This document shows positions 1-6,559 of a DNA stretch of 11,761 bases, piece by piece. The stretch is taken from contig JAQUZA010000057.1 of the NCBI GenBank assembly GCA_028691595.1, forward strand, positions 1 to 11,761. Reading direction: 5' to 3'. This stretch comes from Candidatus Rifleibacteriota bacterium (GTDB taxonomy: Bacteria; Muiribacteriota; Ozemobacteria; Ozemobacterales; Ozemobacteraceae). The first letter of the stretch is position 1. Each line of letters begins with the position of its first letter. The notes beneath the pieces were generated by a model. It did not search any database, was not told the DNA's origin, and saw nothing but the letters and a program-made list of their open reading frames with translations. A program made the position numbers and the translations under genes.

Positions 1-1762
1 GATCAGGTTCGGCCACGAAGCCATGAAACACAACCAGGTCTTTGAGAGGGCCAACGCTGCACTGTTTTTCAAGATTCTGTCGTTCGGGGCCATCGCCAAG
101 AATATGAATGCTGCCGATTCCACAGAGATCAGGTTGCCGGCTGATTGCTTCAAGTGCCCAGCTATGCCCTTTGTTTGCATGAAGTTTCGCGGTTATGGCA
201 ACCTGAAGAGCTCCCGTCGGGGCCGGCCGTGGGCCAACCGCAGCAGCTTGTATACAGTTCTTGATAATGACAAGACCGGCAGGGTTCATTCCCTGAGCGA
301 GAAGATGGTTGCCCACTGCATCAGAAACGGCAATCTGACGATTGCTCAACTGATAATAAACTTTCTGGTTGAGGCCATGAACGTGCGACACAACTGGCAG
401 CCGGGCAATTCTGCCCAAAATTCCCGCAAAAAGACTGGATCGGTTGAGATGAGAACTGACCACCATTGGCCGCAGACACAAAATATCGCGCAGCAGTTTT
501 GTCAGATAAAAAATGCCTTCAACGCCCACCGAAGCGACTGAACATTCAATGCCAAGGGCTTCGATCTCTGTAGAAAGGGGCGTGCCGGCACAGGTTGCAC
601 TGACACGCCACCCTCGCCCGACAAGACTTTTCATCAGGCCAAGCGCCAGGCGTTCACCCCCGCCCAGCTCCGACGATGACACGGCAAAATGCACATGCCC
701 TGGCCGTTGAGTCAGAAGCGAAAAAATTTCGAGATGCTTTTCGATACCAATCTGCCGGTTAAAAGAGGCTTCGACTCTTTCTCTACCGAGTTTGCCGGCT
801 TGCAGTCTAAATTCTTTGTCAGCGACCAGTTTTTCGAGGCTGTCAGCCAGAGCCGTTACATCTTCTGCAGCGAACAACAAGCCGGTTTTCTGGTTTTCTA
901 CCAGTTCAGGAATACCACCCACCCCGGCACCGACAATGGGCAAAGCTCTTTCCATGGCTTCGCAGACGTGAATTCCAAATGCTTCCTGGCGTGACGCGGC
1001 CACGAATATATCGAGTTGATCAAGAAATTCACGCTGGTCGCTGACCTGACCCACAAACCGGCATTCGTCGGCGATTTCAAGTTTTGCAGCCAGTGCCTGC
1101 AATTCGGTGCGCTGCCGGCCTTCACCACCAATCAGCAAAACAAATTTAACCGATCGCGTCTTGAGCAGGGCGCAGGCATGCAAAAGCCTGTCGATGCCCT
1201 TCACCGGATGCAGACGCGAAAGGGTACCAATTTTTATCAGGCTCTCTTTAACCTGGGGCTCTTTGATAGGCCTGATATTAACACCCGGGTAGATAACGCG
1301 GCATTCTTCGGCTTTAAGGGCGCGAATATTGCCTCTATACCAATCACGCAGATAACGACTCGGGAAAATGATAAAATCAGACAGCCTGCTCATCAGCTTT
1401 TCAAGGCGATGAAAAGTTCTGGTTTCATAGCCATGCACCGAGGTAACTAACTTAACCTCAGGATACAGCAGACAAAGAATTCTTGCCCAGAAACTGGCTC
1501 TGAAAAGGTGAGAATGAACGATTTCCGGCCTGAAGGTTCGCATCAACGCCATTAGTCGCACGAAAGCAGGCAGATCGAGCATTTTTTCCCCGAGGATATG
1601 AACGACGAAGCCTTCCTGACGCAGTATCTCACCGAGCGGCCCGTCGCGGAAGCAGGCTATCTCAACATCATGCCCCTCACAGCGTGCCCGGCGCGCCAGA
1701 TCGAGCACTACAAACTGTGCGCCCCCAAGGGTAAGAGCATTAATTATCTGCAGAATTTTCAT
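1..1762 (-). CDS. Double-domain GT4 (GT-B fold) glycosyltransferase, 3' end cut by window edge
   Basis: The frame is open from an ATG at 1762-1760 to the left edge (587 codons, no stop), so the C-terminus is missing. Residues 1 to about 352 form a full GT4 enzyme: GGAQ loop at 13-16, HSH at 83-85, the nucleotide-sugar region GTLSRLHPVKG at 179-189 (R183, K188), GGEG at 212-215, and the family's EX7E pair at E260 and E268. A second GT-B protein starts at about residue 355 with its own glycine loop (ELGGGER, 365-371), HVHG at 460-463 and LHANKG at 527-532. The window ends before its EX7E would appear. GT4 enzymes transfer sugars from nucleotide donors at the cytoplasmic membrane face, usually for polysaccharide, LPS or glycolipid synthesis. 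The substrate cannot be read here. The start lies one base after the PAP2 stop with no clear Shine-Dalgarno, so translational coupling is likely. Family is certain; function is only general. Confidence 0.9.
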   Translation of the reverse strand, partial: MKILQIINALTLGGAQFVVLDLARRARCEGHDVEIACFRDGPLGEILRQEGFVVHILGEKMLDLPAFVRLMALMRTFRPEIVHSHLFRASFWARILCLLYPEVKLVTSVHGYETRTFHRLEKLMSRLSDFIIFPSRYLRDWYRGNIRALKAEECRVIYPGVNIRPIKEPQVKESLIKIGTLSRLHPVKGIDRLLHACALLKTRSVKFVLLIGGEGRQRTELQALAAKLEIADECRFVGQVSDQREFLDQLDIFVAASRQEAFGIHVCEAMERALPIVGAGVGGIPELVENQKTGLLFAAEDVTALADSLEKLVADKEFRLQAGKLGRERVEASFNRQIGIEKHLEIFSLLTQRPGHVHFAVSSSELGGGERLALGLMKSLVGRGWRVSATCAGTPLSTEIEALGIECSVASVGVEGIFYLTKLLRDILCLRPMVVSSHLNRSSLFAGILGRIARLPVVSHVHGLNQKVYYQLSNRQIAVSDAVGNHLLAQGMNPAGLVIIKNCIQAAAVGPRPAPTGALQVAITAKLHANKGHSWALEAISRQPDLCGIGSIHILGDGPERQNLEKQCSVGPLKDLVVFHGFVAEPD

Positions 1763-1763
1763 T

Positions 1764-2372
1764 TTAAGAGGGTTGCTGCTCCTGCCCCCCGGCTGAAGCT
1801 GATTCTTGCTGAACAGGCACCAGGGAAACGCGCTTCAATATGGCGCGGCAAACGACCCAGGCAATAAAAGCACCGATAAGCCAACCGGCCAGCACATCGA
1901 TCGGGAAATGAACCCCCACGTAAATGCGTGAATAACCTACAATAAATGCAAGCAGCAGCAAAGGCAGGCCGGCGTAAAACCCTGAAATCATCAGGGTGGT
2001 AACCGCAAATGCCGCGGTATTGGCGGAATGATTCGACGGAAAGGATTTGCTGGTCTTAAGAGGCAGCAGCAATCGGCATTTAAAACCATCGGTCTGTGCA
2101 AGCGAACAGGGTCGGGCCCTTCCGACTGCCTTTTTAACAACGCGGGCACAAAAAAGGTCTGTGAAGCCGACTGAAAGTAGCAGGGCAAGAGCGAGTATCT
2201 GCAATCGCCGGCCACCGCGGCTGACCATGATCAGCCAGGCCAGCAGTACAAATGGCATCCATGTTTTTGCATCGGTAATGAATGGCATGAACCAGTCGAG
2301 AAAACCGTTTACCATAACGCCATTGAGAAACATGAACAGCCGATGATCGGCGGCAATGAGGGCTTCAAACAT
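1764..2372 (-). CDS. PAP2 family membrane phosphatase
   Basis: This 202-residue integral membrane protein has the three phosphatase motifs of the type 2 phosphatidic acid phosphatase family. Motif 1 is K80-x6-R87-P88. Motif 2 is P112-S-N-H115, with asparagine in place of the more usual glycine. Motif 3 is S148-R149-x5-H155-x3-D159. H155 is the expected nucleophile and H115 the expected acid. Hydrophobic stretches around 39-50, 58-75, 120-146 and 160-178 fit the usual bundle of about six helices. Family members remove phosphate from lipid phosphates such as undecaprenyl diphosphate, phosphatidylglycerol phosphate or lipid A. Which one applies here is not visible. Its ATG shares one base with the dnaB stop (TGATG), and its stop sits one base before the GT4 gene. 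A role in recycling a polyprenyl carrier for the downstream glycosyltransferase is an inference from this order. Confidence 0.92.
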   Translation of the reverse strand: MFEALIAADHRLFMFLNGVMVNGFLDWFMPFITDAKTWMPFVLLAWLIMVSRGGRRLQILALALLLSVGFTDLFCARVVKKAVGRARPCSLAQTDGFKCRLLLPLKTSKSFPSNHSANTAAFAVTTLMISGFYAGLPLLLLAFIVGYSRIYVGVHFPIDVLAGWLIGAFIAWVVCRAILKRVSLVPVQQESASAGGQEQQPS

Positions 2373-3718
2373 CAGTATTCGCTATAGACGGTCTCGAGGT
2401 TATCAAATCTGGCAAAATTTTCATTAAAAGCCAGTTCGAGACTGCCAACCGGGCCATTGCGCTGTTTGGCAATAATAACTTCGCCCTTGCCCTTGCTCTC
2501 TTCTTTTTTGGTGTAATACCAGTCGCGATAAAGAAACATGACGACATCAGCATCCTGCTCGATAGCACCGGATTCGCGAAGGTCAGACAGAATCGGGCGG
2601 CGGTCGGTTCGTGATTCAACAGCACGTGAAAGCTGAGACAAACAGATTACCGGCACGTTCAGCTCTCTGGCAAGCCCCTTGAGATTTCTGGAAATAGCTG
2701 AAACTTCCTGCTGACGGCTTTCTGGCTTTTCAGAGCCTGACCAGGAAATCAGCTGCAGATAATCTATGATAATCATACCAATTTTGTCCTGGGCATAAGC
2801 CCGGCGGGCCTTGCTGCGAATCTCGAGCAGACTGGCGTTGGCAGTATCATCAATGAGAATGGGCGTGTCTTCAAGCACCCCTGCGGCCAGCGAAAGTTTC
2901 ATCCAGTCTTCGTCGCCAAGGTAGCCACGCCGCACTTTAGAACCATCTACCCTGGCTTCAGCACACAGTAGACGGGTAACCAGCTGGGTATGCGACATTT
3001 CGAGCGAGAAGAGCATAACCGGGGCGCGACCGTGGTAAGCGGCATTCTGGGCAATATTCAGACAAAAAGCAGTTTTGCCCATTGACGGTCGGGCAGCCAG
3101 AATCACCAGGTCAGATTTCTGAAAGCCGGCAGTGTACTCATCGAGGCGGGTAAAGCCGCTGGGCACACCGGTTACTGCCTGTTTGTTCTCGTAAAGAGAT
3201 TCAAGATAGCTGAAAGTGGGTTTAACCAGTTCTTTTACCCGCATGTAAGGGCGGGTGACCTTAAACTGGCTCAGCTGCAGCACTTTTTGTTCTGCAGAAT
3301 CTATAAGCTGCTCAGCCTGTGCCTGCGGATCATAAGCATCGGTCGATAACTCGCCCGAAAGAGCGATGAGCCGTCGCAGCATCGATTTTTCTTTGACGAT
3401 ACGCGCATAATGCTCGGCATTGCGTGAGGTTGGCACAACATTCAGCAGTTGCGAAAGATAACTGACACCGCCGATTTCAGCGAGACGTTCTTTGCTGCGC
3501 AGTTCTTCCTGGATGGTGATCAGGTCACAGGGCCGTTGTGAATTAAAAAGATCGACGAGGGCCGAAAAAATATGACGATGAGCGGTCTGATAAAAATCAA
3601 CGGACTCAACAATTTCGAGGGCCGCAACCACCGCATCTTCGCTGAGCATCATCGAACCGAGAACACTCTGTTCGGCTTCAAGACTGTGTGGTGGAACTTT
3701 ATGAAAAACGTCAGACAT
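2372..3718 (-). CDS. dnaB: Replicative DNA helicase DnaB
   Basis: This is the hexameric 5'-to-3' helicase that unwinds the replication fork and contacts primase. It has 448 residues, the normal family length. The N-terminal domain opens with PPHSLEAEQSVLG (9-21), the typical first motif, and runs to about 150. The RecA-like domain has Walker A ARPSMGKT (209-216), the catalytic glutamate in FSLEMS (E240), Walker B IIIDYLQL (316-323), the LSQLSRAVESR region (360-370), DLRESGAIEQDAD (379-391), and KQRNG (418-422) with the probable arginine finger. No intein or insertion interrupts it. The ATG at 3718 follows an AGGAGGG Shine-Dalgarno with five bases of spacing, which fixes the start. The 114 bases between the rplI terminator and this gene contain no promoter I would defend, though the terminator and strong ribosome site suggest independent expression. 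The gene overlaps the PAP2 start by one base. Confidence 0.98.
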   Translation of the reverse strand: MSDVFHKVPPHSLEAEQSVLGSMMLSEDAVVAALEIVESVDFYQTAHRHIFSALVDLFNSQRPCDLITIQEELRSKERLAEIGGVSYLSQLLNVVPTSRNAEHYARIVKEKSMLRRLIALSGELSTDAYDPQAQAEQLIDSAEQKVLQLSQFKVTRPYMRVKELVKPTFSYLESLYENKQAVTGVPSGFTRLDEYTAGFQKSDLVILAARPSMGKTAFCLNIAQNAAYHGRAPVMLFSLEMSHTQLVTRLLCAEARVDGSKVRRGYLGDEDWMKLSLAAGVLEDTPILIDDTANASLLEIRSKARRAYAQDKIGMIIIDYLQLISWSGSEKPESRQQEVSAISRNLKGLARELNVPVICLSQLSRAVESRTDRRPILSDLRESGAIEQDADVVMFLYRDWYYTKKEESKGKGEVIIAKQRNGPVGSLELAFNENFARFDNLETVYSEY

Positions 3719-3832
3719 GCAAGCCCTCCTGTAAGCGTTCTGAATATTTATTCAATACCAGATGCAACATTAACCTGCCCGCAACGACAAAATATGACGT
3801 AACAGGTTGCCGGCTGAATCAGGCGCTGACAG

Positions 3833-3872
3833 AAAAGGTAGTGAACGGCACCTGGGCCGTTCACTACCTTTT
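3833..3872 (-). terminator. Intrinsic terminator after rplI
   Basis: A perfect inverted repeat with 17-base arms (3833-3849 and 3856-3872) and a 6-base loop begins ten bases past the rplI stop codon. In the minus-strand transcript the stem core ends GCCGTTCACTACC and runs into TTTT, then CTG. The U tract is short, so some read-through into dnaB is possible. The symmetry gives T residues on both sides, but no plus-strand gene approaches it. It separates the ribosomal protein cluster from dnaB. Confidence 0.75.
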
Positions 3873-3882
3873 AATGACGCAA

Positions 3883-4338
3883 TCAGTCCTGCTTTTCTTC
3901 GGCGGTAATAACCACTTTGAAGCGGGCTTTGATGTCACCGGTGAAGCGGATAGTTACATCGTGTTCGCCGGTTTCTTTGATGTGATCGGCAACAACAAGC
4001 TTCTTGTCGATATCGACATGAGCGAGTTTTCCGATTTCTTCTGCAAGTTCAGCGCTGGTGACCGAGCCAAACAGGCGGCCTTTGTCGCCGGCTTTGCGGG
4101 TAAGCTTGAGGGTGAGGCCTTCAATTTTGCCGGCCATATCCTGGAAAGCCTGTTTTTCGCGCAGAGCTTGCTTTTCCCATGAGGTCTTCATGAGATTGAG
4201 ATGTTTTTTGGCACCTTCGGTTGCGGGAATTGCAAAGTTTCTCGGGAACAGGAAATTGCGGGCGAAGCCTTCGGCTACCTTCTTGATTTCGCCTTTCCTG
4301 CCGACCCGGGGAACGGTATTGATCATGAGAACGTCCAT
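3883..4338 (-). CDS. rplI: 50S ribosomal protein bL9
   Basis: This 151-residue protein matches bL9 in length and layout. bL9 binds 23S rRNA near the L1 stalk base and helps maintain reading frame. The N-terminal RNA-binding domain carries the signature around residues 13-40 (GRKGEIKKVAEGFARNFLFP, then FAIPAT). A charged connecting helix spans about 41-74, and the C-terminal domain begins near 75 with the conserved RLFGSVT (88-94). The ATG is preceded by AGGAGG with six bases of spacing. It follows the DUF2232 gene by 28 bases and is followed at once by a hairpin terminator, making it the last gene of the rpsF transcript. Confidence 0.98.
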   Translation of the reverse strand: MDVLMINTVPRVGRKGEIKKVAEGFARNFLFPRNFAIPATEGAKKHLNLMKTSWEKQALREKQAFQDMAGKIEGLTLKLTRKAGDKGRLFGSVTSAELAEEIGKLAHVDIDKKLVVADHIKETGEHDVTIRFTGDIKARFKVVITAEEKQD

Positions 4339-4366
4339 TATCTTCCTCCTGGGGTATTAATCGTGG

Positions 4367-5374
4367 TTAGAATTCGTCGTCAGAATCGTCTGATGACTGA
4401 AACAGCGCCGGTTTTGGGGTTCTGAAGTCAGCCCAGACATCGATGATGCCGAACCAGACAACAGCATGGGTAAAAACCAGAGCGAGACATGACAGGCCCA
4501 CGCGTGCGAACGAGCCTATCTTATATTTTTCGAACATGAAAAACACCAGCGACAAACCGGCAACATAATAGAAAATGCTGCTGATTGCCAGGCAATTGGC
4601 CCCGGTGGTGCGTGCCAATTCATGCATCGGCAGACTTTCGTTGCTGCCGACAACATAATAGAGCATCCAACCGGCCACATAAAGCCAGATCAGATTCCAG
4701 TTAAAGCGCCAGGCTGTGAAAGGCGGCATGGTGGAGATCTGATAGCCAAATCTGGGAGCCAGCTTCAGCGCCCCTGCATAAAAAATGCCGAGCGTCAGCG
4801 TATGCCAGACAAAGAGAAAAGTTGCAGGAATAAGCAACAGGGTGTAATCAAACACTTCGCGAAGGTTTTCGCGTGCTGTTTCAATTGCTTCCTGGCTTTC
4901 CTGGCCCTTTTCCTGGAGCTGATCGAATTGTTTTTCAATTACTGCAATCTGTTGGGCAAACTGTTCACGCACCGGCAGCAGCTCCTGCGATTCACTGCTG
5001 ATTCCGTTTGTCATAGCCCACATCCCCGTTGAAAACAGCGTGGCCGACAAAAGTGCCAGACACATTGCCCCCAGGGGCGCGAGACCAATTTTAACAGAAC
5101 CATAGAGAAAAGCTGCCGGCATCAGAATTAGAGGCACCAGCATCAGAGCTGTCGAGGGCGTGGCGATCAGACTGGTAAGGGTCAGGGTTAATGCCGAATA
5201 GAGCAGAAACCACAGGCCACCCCAGGCCAGAATGATCACGAATGCAGGGATTGCAGCTACCGAGAGCATCAACGCGCCGATAAGAGGAAGCTGGGTGGCG
5301 GCAACAAGCCCCGCCATGGTGATTATCACCATGACAGCCAGACCCAGTGTTCTTATGGCGGTCGGATTACTCAT
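4367..5374 (-). CDS. DUF2232 (YybS-like) polytopic membrane protein
   Basis: The 335-residue protein is mostly hydrophobic. Four or five membrane segments lie before residue 120, followed by a hydrophilic, glutamine- and glutamate-rich stretch at about 126-176 with coiled-coil character. Three or four more segments then lead to an acidic tail (SSDDSDDEF). The segment PPFTAWRFNWNLIW (217-230) and the position between rpsR and rplI match the DUF2232 family, whose Bacillus member YybS sits beside the same genes. Its biochemical role is unknown; the family resembles membrane components of transporters, but I see no catalytic or ATP-binding motif. The start codon lies three bases beyond the rpsR stop (TGATAAATG, two in-frame stops in tandem) with no Shine-Dalgarno, so translation probably depends on ribosomes arriving from rpsR. 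Family assignment rests on weak sequence similarity plus context. Confidence 0.8.
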   Translation of the reverse strand: MSNPTAIRTLGLAVMVIITMAGLVAATQLPLIGALMLSVAAIPAFVIILAWGGLWFLLYSALTLTLTSLIATPSTALMLVPLILMPAAFLYGSVKIGLAPLGAMCLALLSATLFSTGMWAMTNGISSESQELLPVREQFAQQIAVIEKQFDQLQEKGQESQEAIETARENLREVFDYTLLLIPATFLFVWHTLTLGIFYAGALKLAPRFGYQISTMPPFTAWRFNWNLIWLYVAGWMLYYVVGSNESLPMHELARTTGANCLAISSIFYYVAGLSLVFFMFEKYKIGSFARVGLSCLALVFTHAVVWFGIIDVWADFRTPKPALFQSSDDSDDEF

Positions 5375-5377
5375 TTA

Positions 5378-5605
5378 TCAGACGTTGGCGAATGGCAGCA
5401 GAGCCATATTGCGAGCGCGTTTGATGGCAGTGGTAAGATGCTTCTGGTGAGCAGTGCAGGTTCCGGTTGATCTGCGGCTGGTGATTTTGCCGCGATCGTT
5501 GATATATCTTCTCAGGCGGGAGATATCTTTATAGTCAATGAAAGTCACTTTATCTTTGCAGAAATGACAGACTTTTCTGTGTCTGTGTCTTTTAAATTCA
5601 GCCAT
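5378..5605 (-). CDS. rpsR: 30S ribosomal protein bS18
   Basis: This 75-residue basic protein is bS18, which binds 16S rRNA in the platform as a heterodimer with bS6. The core YKDISRLRRYINDRGKI (25-41) and the tail TGTCTAHQKHLTTAIKRAR (47-65) are characteristic. It has a C13-x2-C16 pair plus C50-x2-H53, consistent with the zinc-binding form of the protein rather than the cysteine-free form. The start is set by GGAGG seven bases upstream of the ATG. It lies 46 bases after ssb and three before the DUF2232 gene. Confidence 0.98.
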   Translation of the reverse strand: MAEFKRHRHRKVCHFCKDKVTFIDYKDISRLRRYINDRGKITSRRSTGTCTAHQKHLTTAIKRARNMALLPFANV

Positions 5606-5651
5606 TTTTTTCCTCCGTTGGAATTGTGGTTACTGAGTAATAAGCCCGTTT

Positions 5652-6083
5652 CTAGAACGGAACTGCGTCATCGTCGCCGCCCATCGGGCCGCTGAAGTCA
5701 GCGCTGAAGCCGGCATCATTGCTGCCACCTTCTTCTGCTGCATCGCCGCGACCGGTTCCGAGGAACTGGACGTTATCGGCAACGATTTCTGTTACGGTGC
5801 GTTTCTGGCCTTCCTGGGTCTCGTAGCTGCGGTTCTGCAGGCGACCTTCAACCAGGACCGGACGGCCTTTAGTCAGGTATTTTGAGCAGTTTTCGCCAGA
5901 TTTGCCCCAGACGATGATATTAAAGAAACTGGTTTCTTTTTTAAAGTCGCCGTCATTGCCTTTGTAGGTGCGATTTACGGCAATACTGAAGTTGGCAACC
6001 GAAGTTCCCTGGGCAGTATGGCGTAATTCGGGGTCTCTGGTGAGATTACCGAGCAAAAATACCTTGTTTAGATTGCCAGCCAT
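5652..6083 (-). CDS. ssb: Single-stranded DNA-binding protein
   Basis: SSB coats single-stranded DNA during replication, recombination and repair and recruits partner proteins through its tail. This one has 143 residues. The OB fold covers about 1-110 (NKVFLLGNLTRDPELR at 6-21, W59, the region VLVEGRLQNRSYE at 76-88). A short glycine- and acid-rich linker of some 26 residues follows, then the interaction tip DDDAVPF (137-143), which keeps the usual acidic residues and terminal Pro-Phe. The linker is shorter than in E. coli SSB (about 178 residues in total). The gene starts 12 bases after the rpsF stop, without a strong Shine-Dalgarno, so coupling to rpsF is likely. Confidence 0.98.
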   Translation of the reverse strand: MAGNLNKVFLLGNLTRDPELRHTAQGTSVANFSIAVNRTYKGNDGDFKKETSFFNIIVWGKSGENCSKYLTKGRPVLVEGRLQNRSYETQEGQKRTVTEIVADNVQFLGTGRGDAAEEGGSNDAGFSADFSGPMGGDDDAVPF

Positions 6084-6095
6084 GTTAAACCCGGC

Positions 6096-6383
6096 TTACT
6101 GACCGCGAACGGTGGTCATGAAGCGAAGAATTGTCTGATTGATCAGATAAGTTCTTTCGAGTTCTCTGAGGGCTTCGCCGGTAGCCTGAAAATTCACAAG
6201 AACGTAATTACCTTCAATGTGTTTTTCAACTGCGTAAGCGAGGGGGCGTCTGCCCCATTTGTCGATCTTTTCGATCTGGCCACCGTTTTTGGTGATAGCA
6301 TTTTCTACCTTGCCAATGAGAACATCAAGGGCTTCAGTTTCAATGCCGGGTTCGGTGAAGAACAAAGTTTCGTAAGGTTTCAC
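6096..6383 (-). CDS. rpsF: 30S ribosomal protein bS6
   Basis: This 95-residue protein is bS6, which pairs with bS18 on the 30S platform. MKPYETLFF at the N-terminus and DKWGRRPLAYAVEKHIEGNY (41-60) are the family hallmarks, and the length is typical. The start codon is GTG (6383-6381), nine bases after GGGAGG. No ATG lies nearby in frame, and starting here gives the normal N-terminus. It is the first gene of the operon, preceded by a strong promoter and a structured leader. Confidence 0.98.
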   Translation of the reverse strand: MKPYETLFFTEPGIETEALDVLIGKVENAITKNGGQIEKIDKWGRRPLAYAVEKHIEGNYVLVNFQATGEALRELERTYLINQTILRFMTTVRGQ

Positions 6384-6449
6384 TGATGAAAACCTCCCTT
6401 CGGATAAATTGCAGCCTCTACCACATTTATGGGCAGAAGCAGGGATGTA
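6384..6449 (-). promoter_or_regulatory. Structured rpsF leader, possible S6:S18 autoregulatory element
   Basis: Read on the minus strand, the leader between the predicted transcription start and the GTG can fold into a hairpin. CTTCTGCC (6439-6432) pairs with GGTAGAGG (6422-6415), the loop side being extended by two more pairs around a bulged U. An outer helix is possible between TCCCT (6445-6441) and AGGGA (6399-6395), which would cover the Shine-Dalgarno GGGAGG at 6398-6393. A CCG (6403-6401) lies just 5' of the closing strand. In other bacteria the bS6:bS18 dimer represses its operon by binding a leader structure with a conserved CCG. The resemblance here is by eye only; the fold was not computed. 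Confidence 0.45.
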
Positions 6450-6455
6450 CCCCGC

Positions 6456-6484
6456 AGTATATCACTCTCAGACTGCAAAATCAA
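6456..6484 (-). promoter_or_regulatory. Sigma-70-like promoter of the rpsF operon
   Basis: On the minus strand, TTGATT (6484-6479) and TATACT (6461-6456) are separated by exactly 17 bases. A TG one base before the -10 hexamer adds an extended -10 element. Transcription would start near 6449 and leave a leader of about 66 bases. This is the best promoter match in the window and sits where the ribosomal protein operon needs one. Confidence 0.75.
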
Positions 6485-6559
6485 CAGAAATCTACCACTG
6501 AACAGGAGCAGATTCTCATAAAAAATATCCGATTAACAGCACTGAAAAAAATTTCGTCT

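Noticed and set aside
23..541. 172-codon open frame on the plus strand
   Set aside because: It lies wholly antisense to the second GT4 domain, whose motifs read correctly on the minus strand. The plus-strand translation resembles no family.
898..1131. 77-codon minus-strand frame
   Set aside because: It is an alternative frame inside the GT4 gene; the EX7E motif and neighbouring residues are encoded in the other minus-strand frame across the same bases.
3719..3832. Promoter for dnaB
   Set aside because: Several half-matches exist (for example TTGCAT and an AT-rich GAATAAATATTC), but none has an acceptable -35/-10 pair at 16-18 base spacing.
3688..4182. 164-codon plus-strand open frame
   Set aside because: It is antisense to the dnaB start, the terminator and most of rplI, and it would run through the terminator hairpin.
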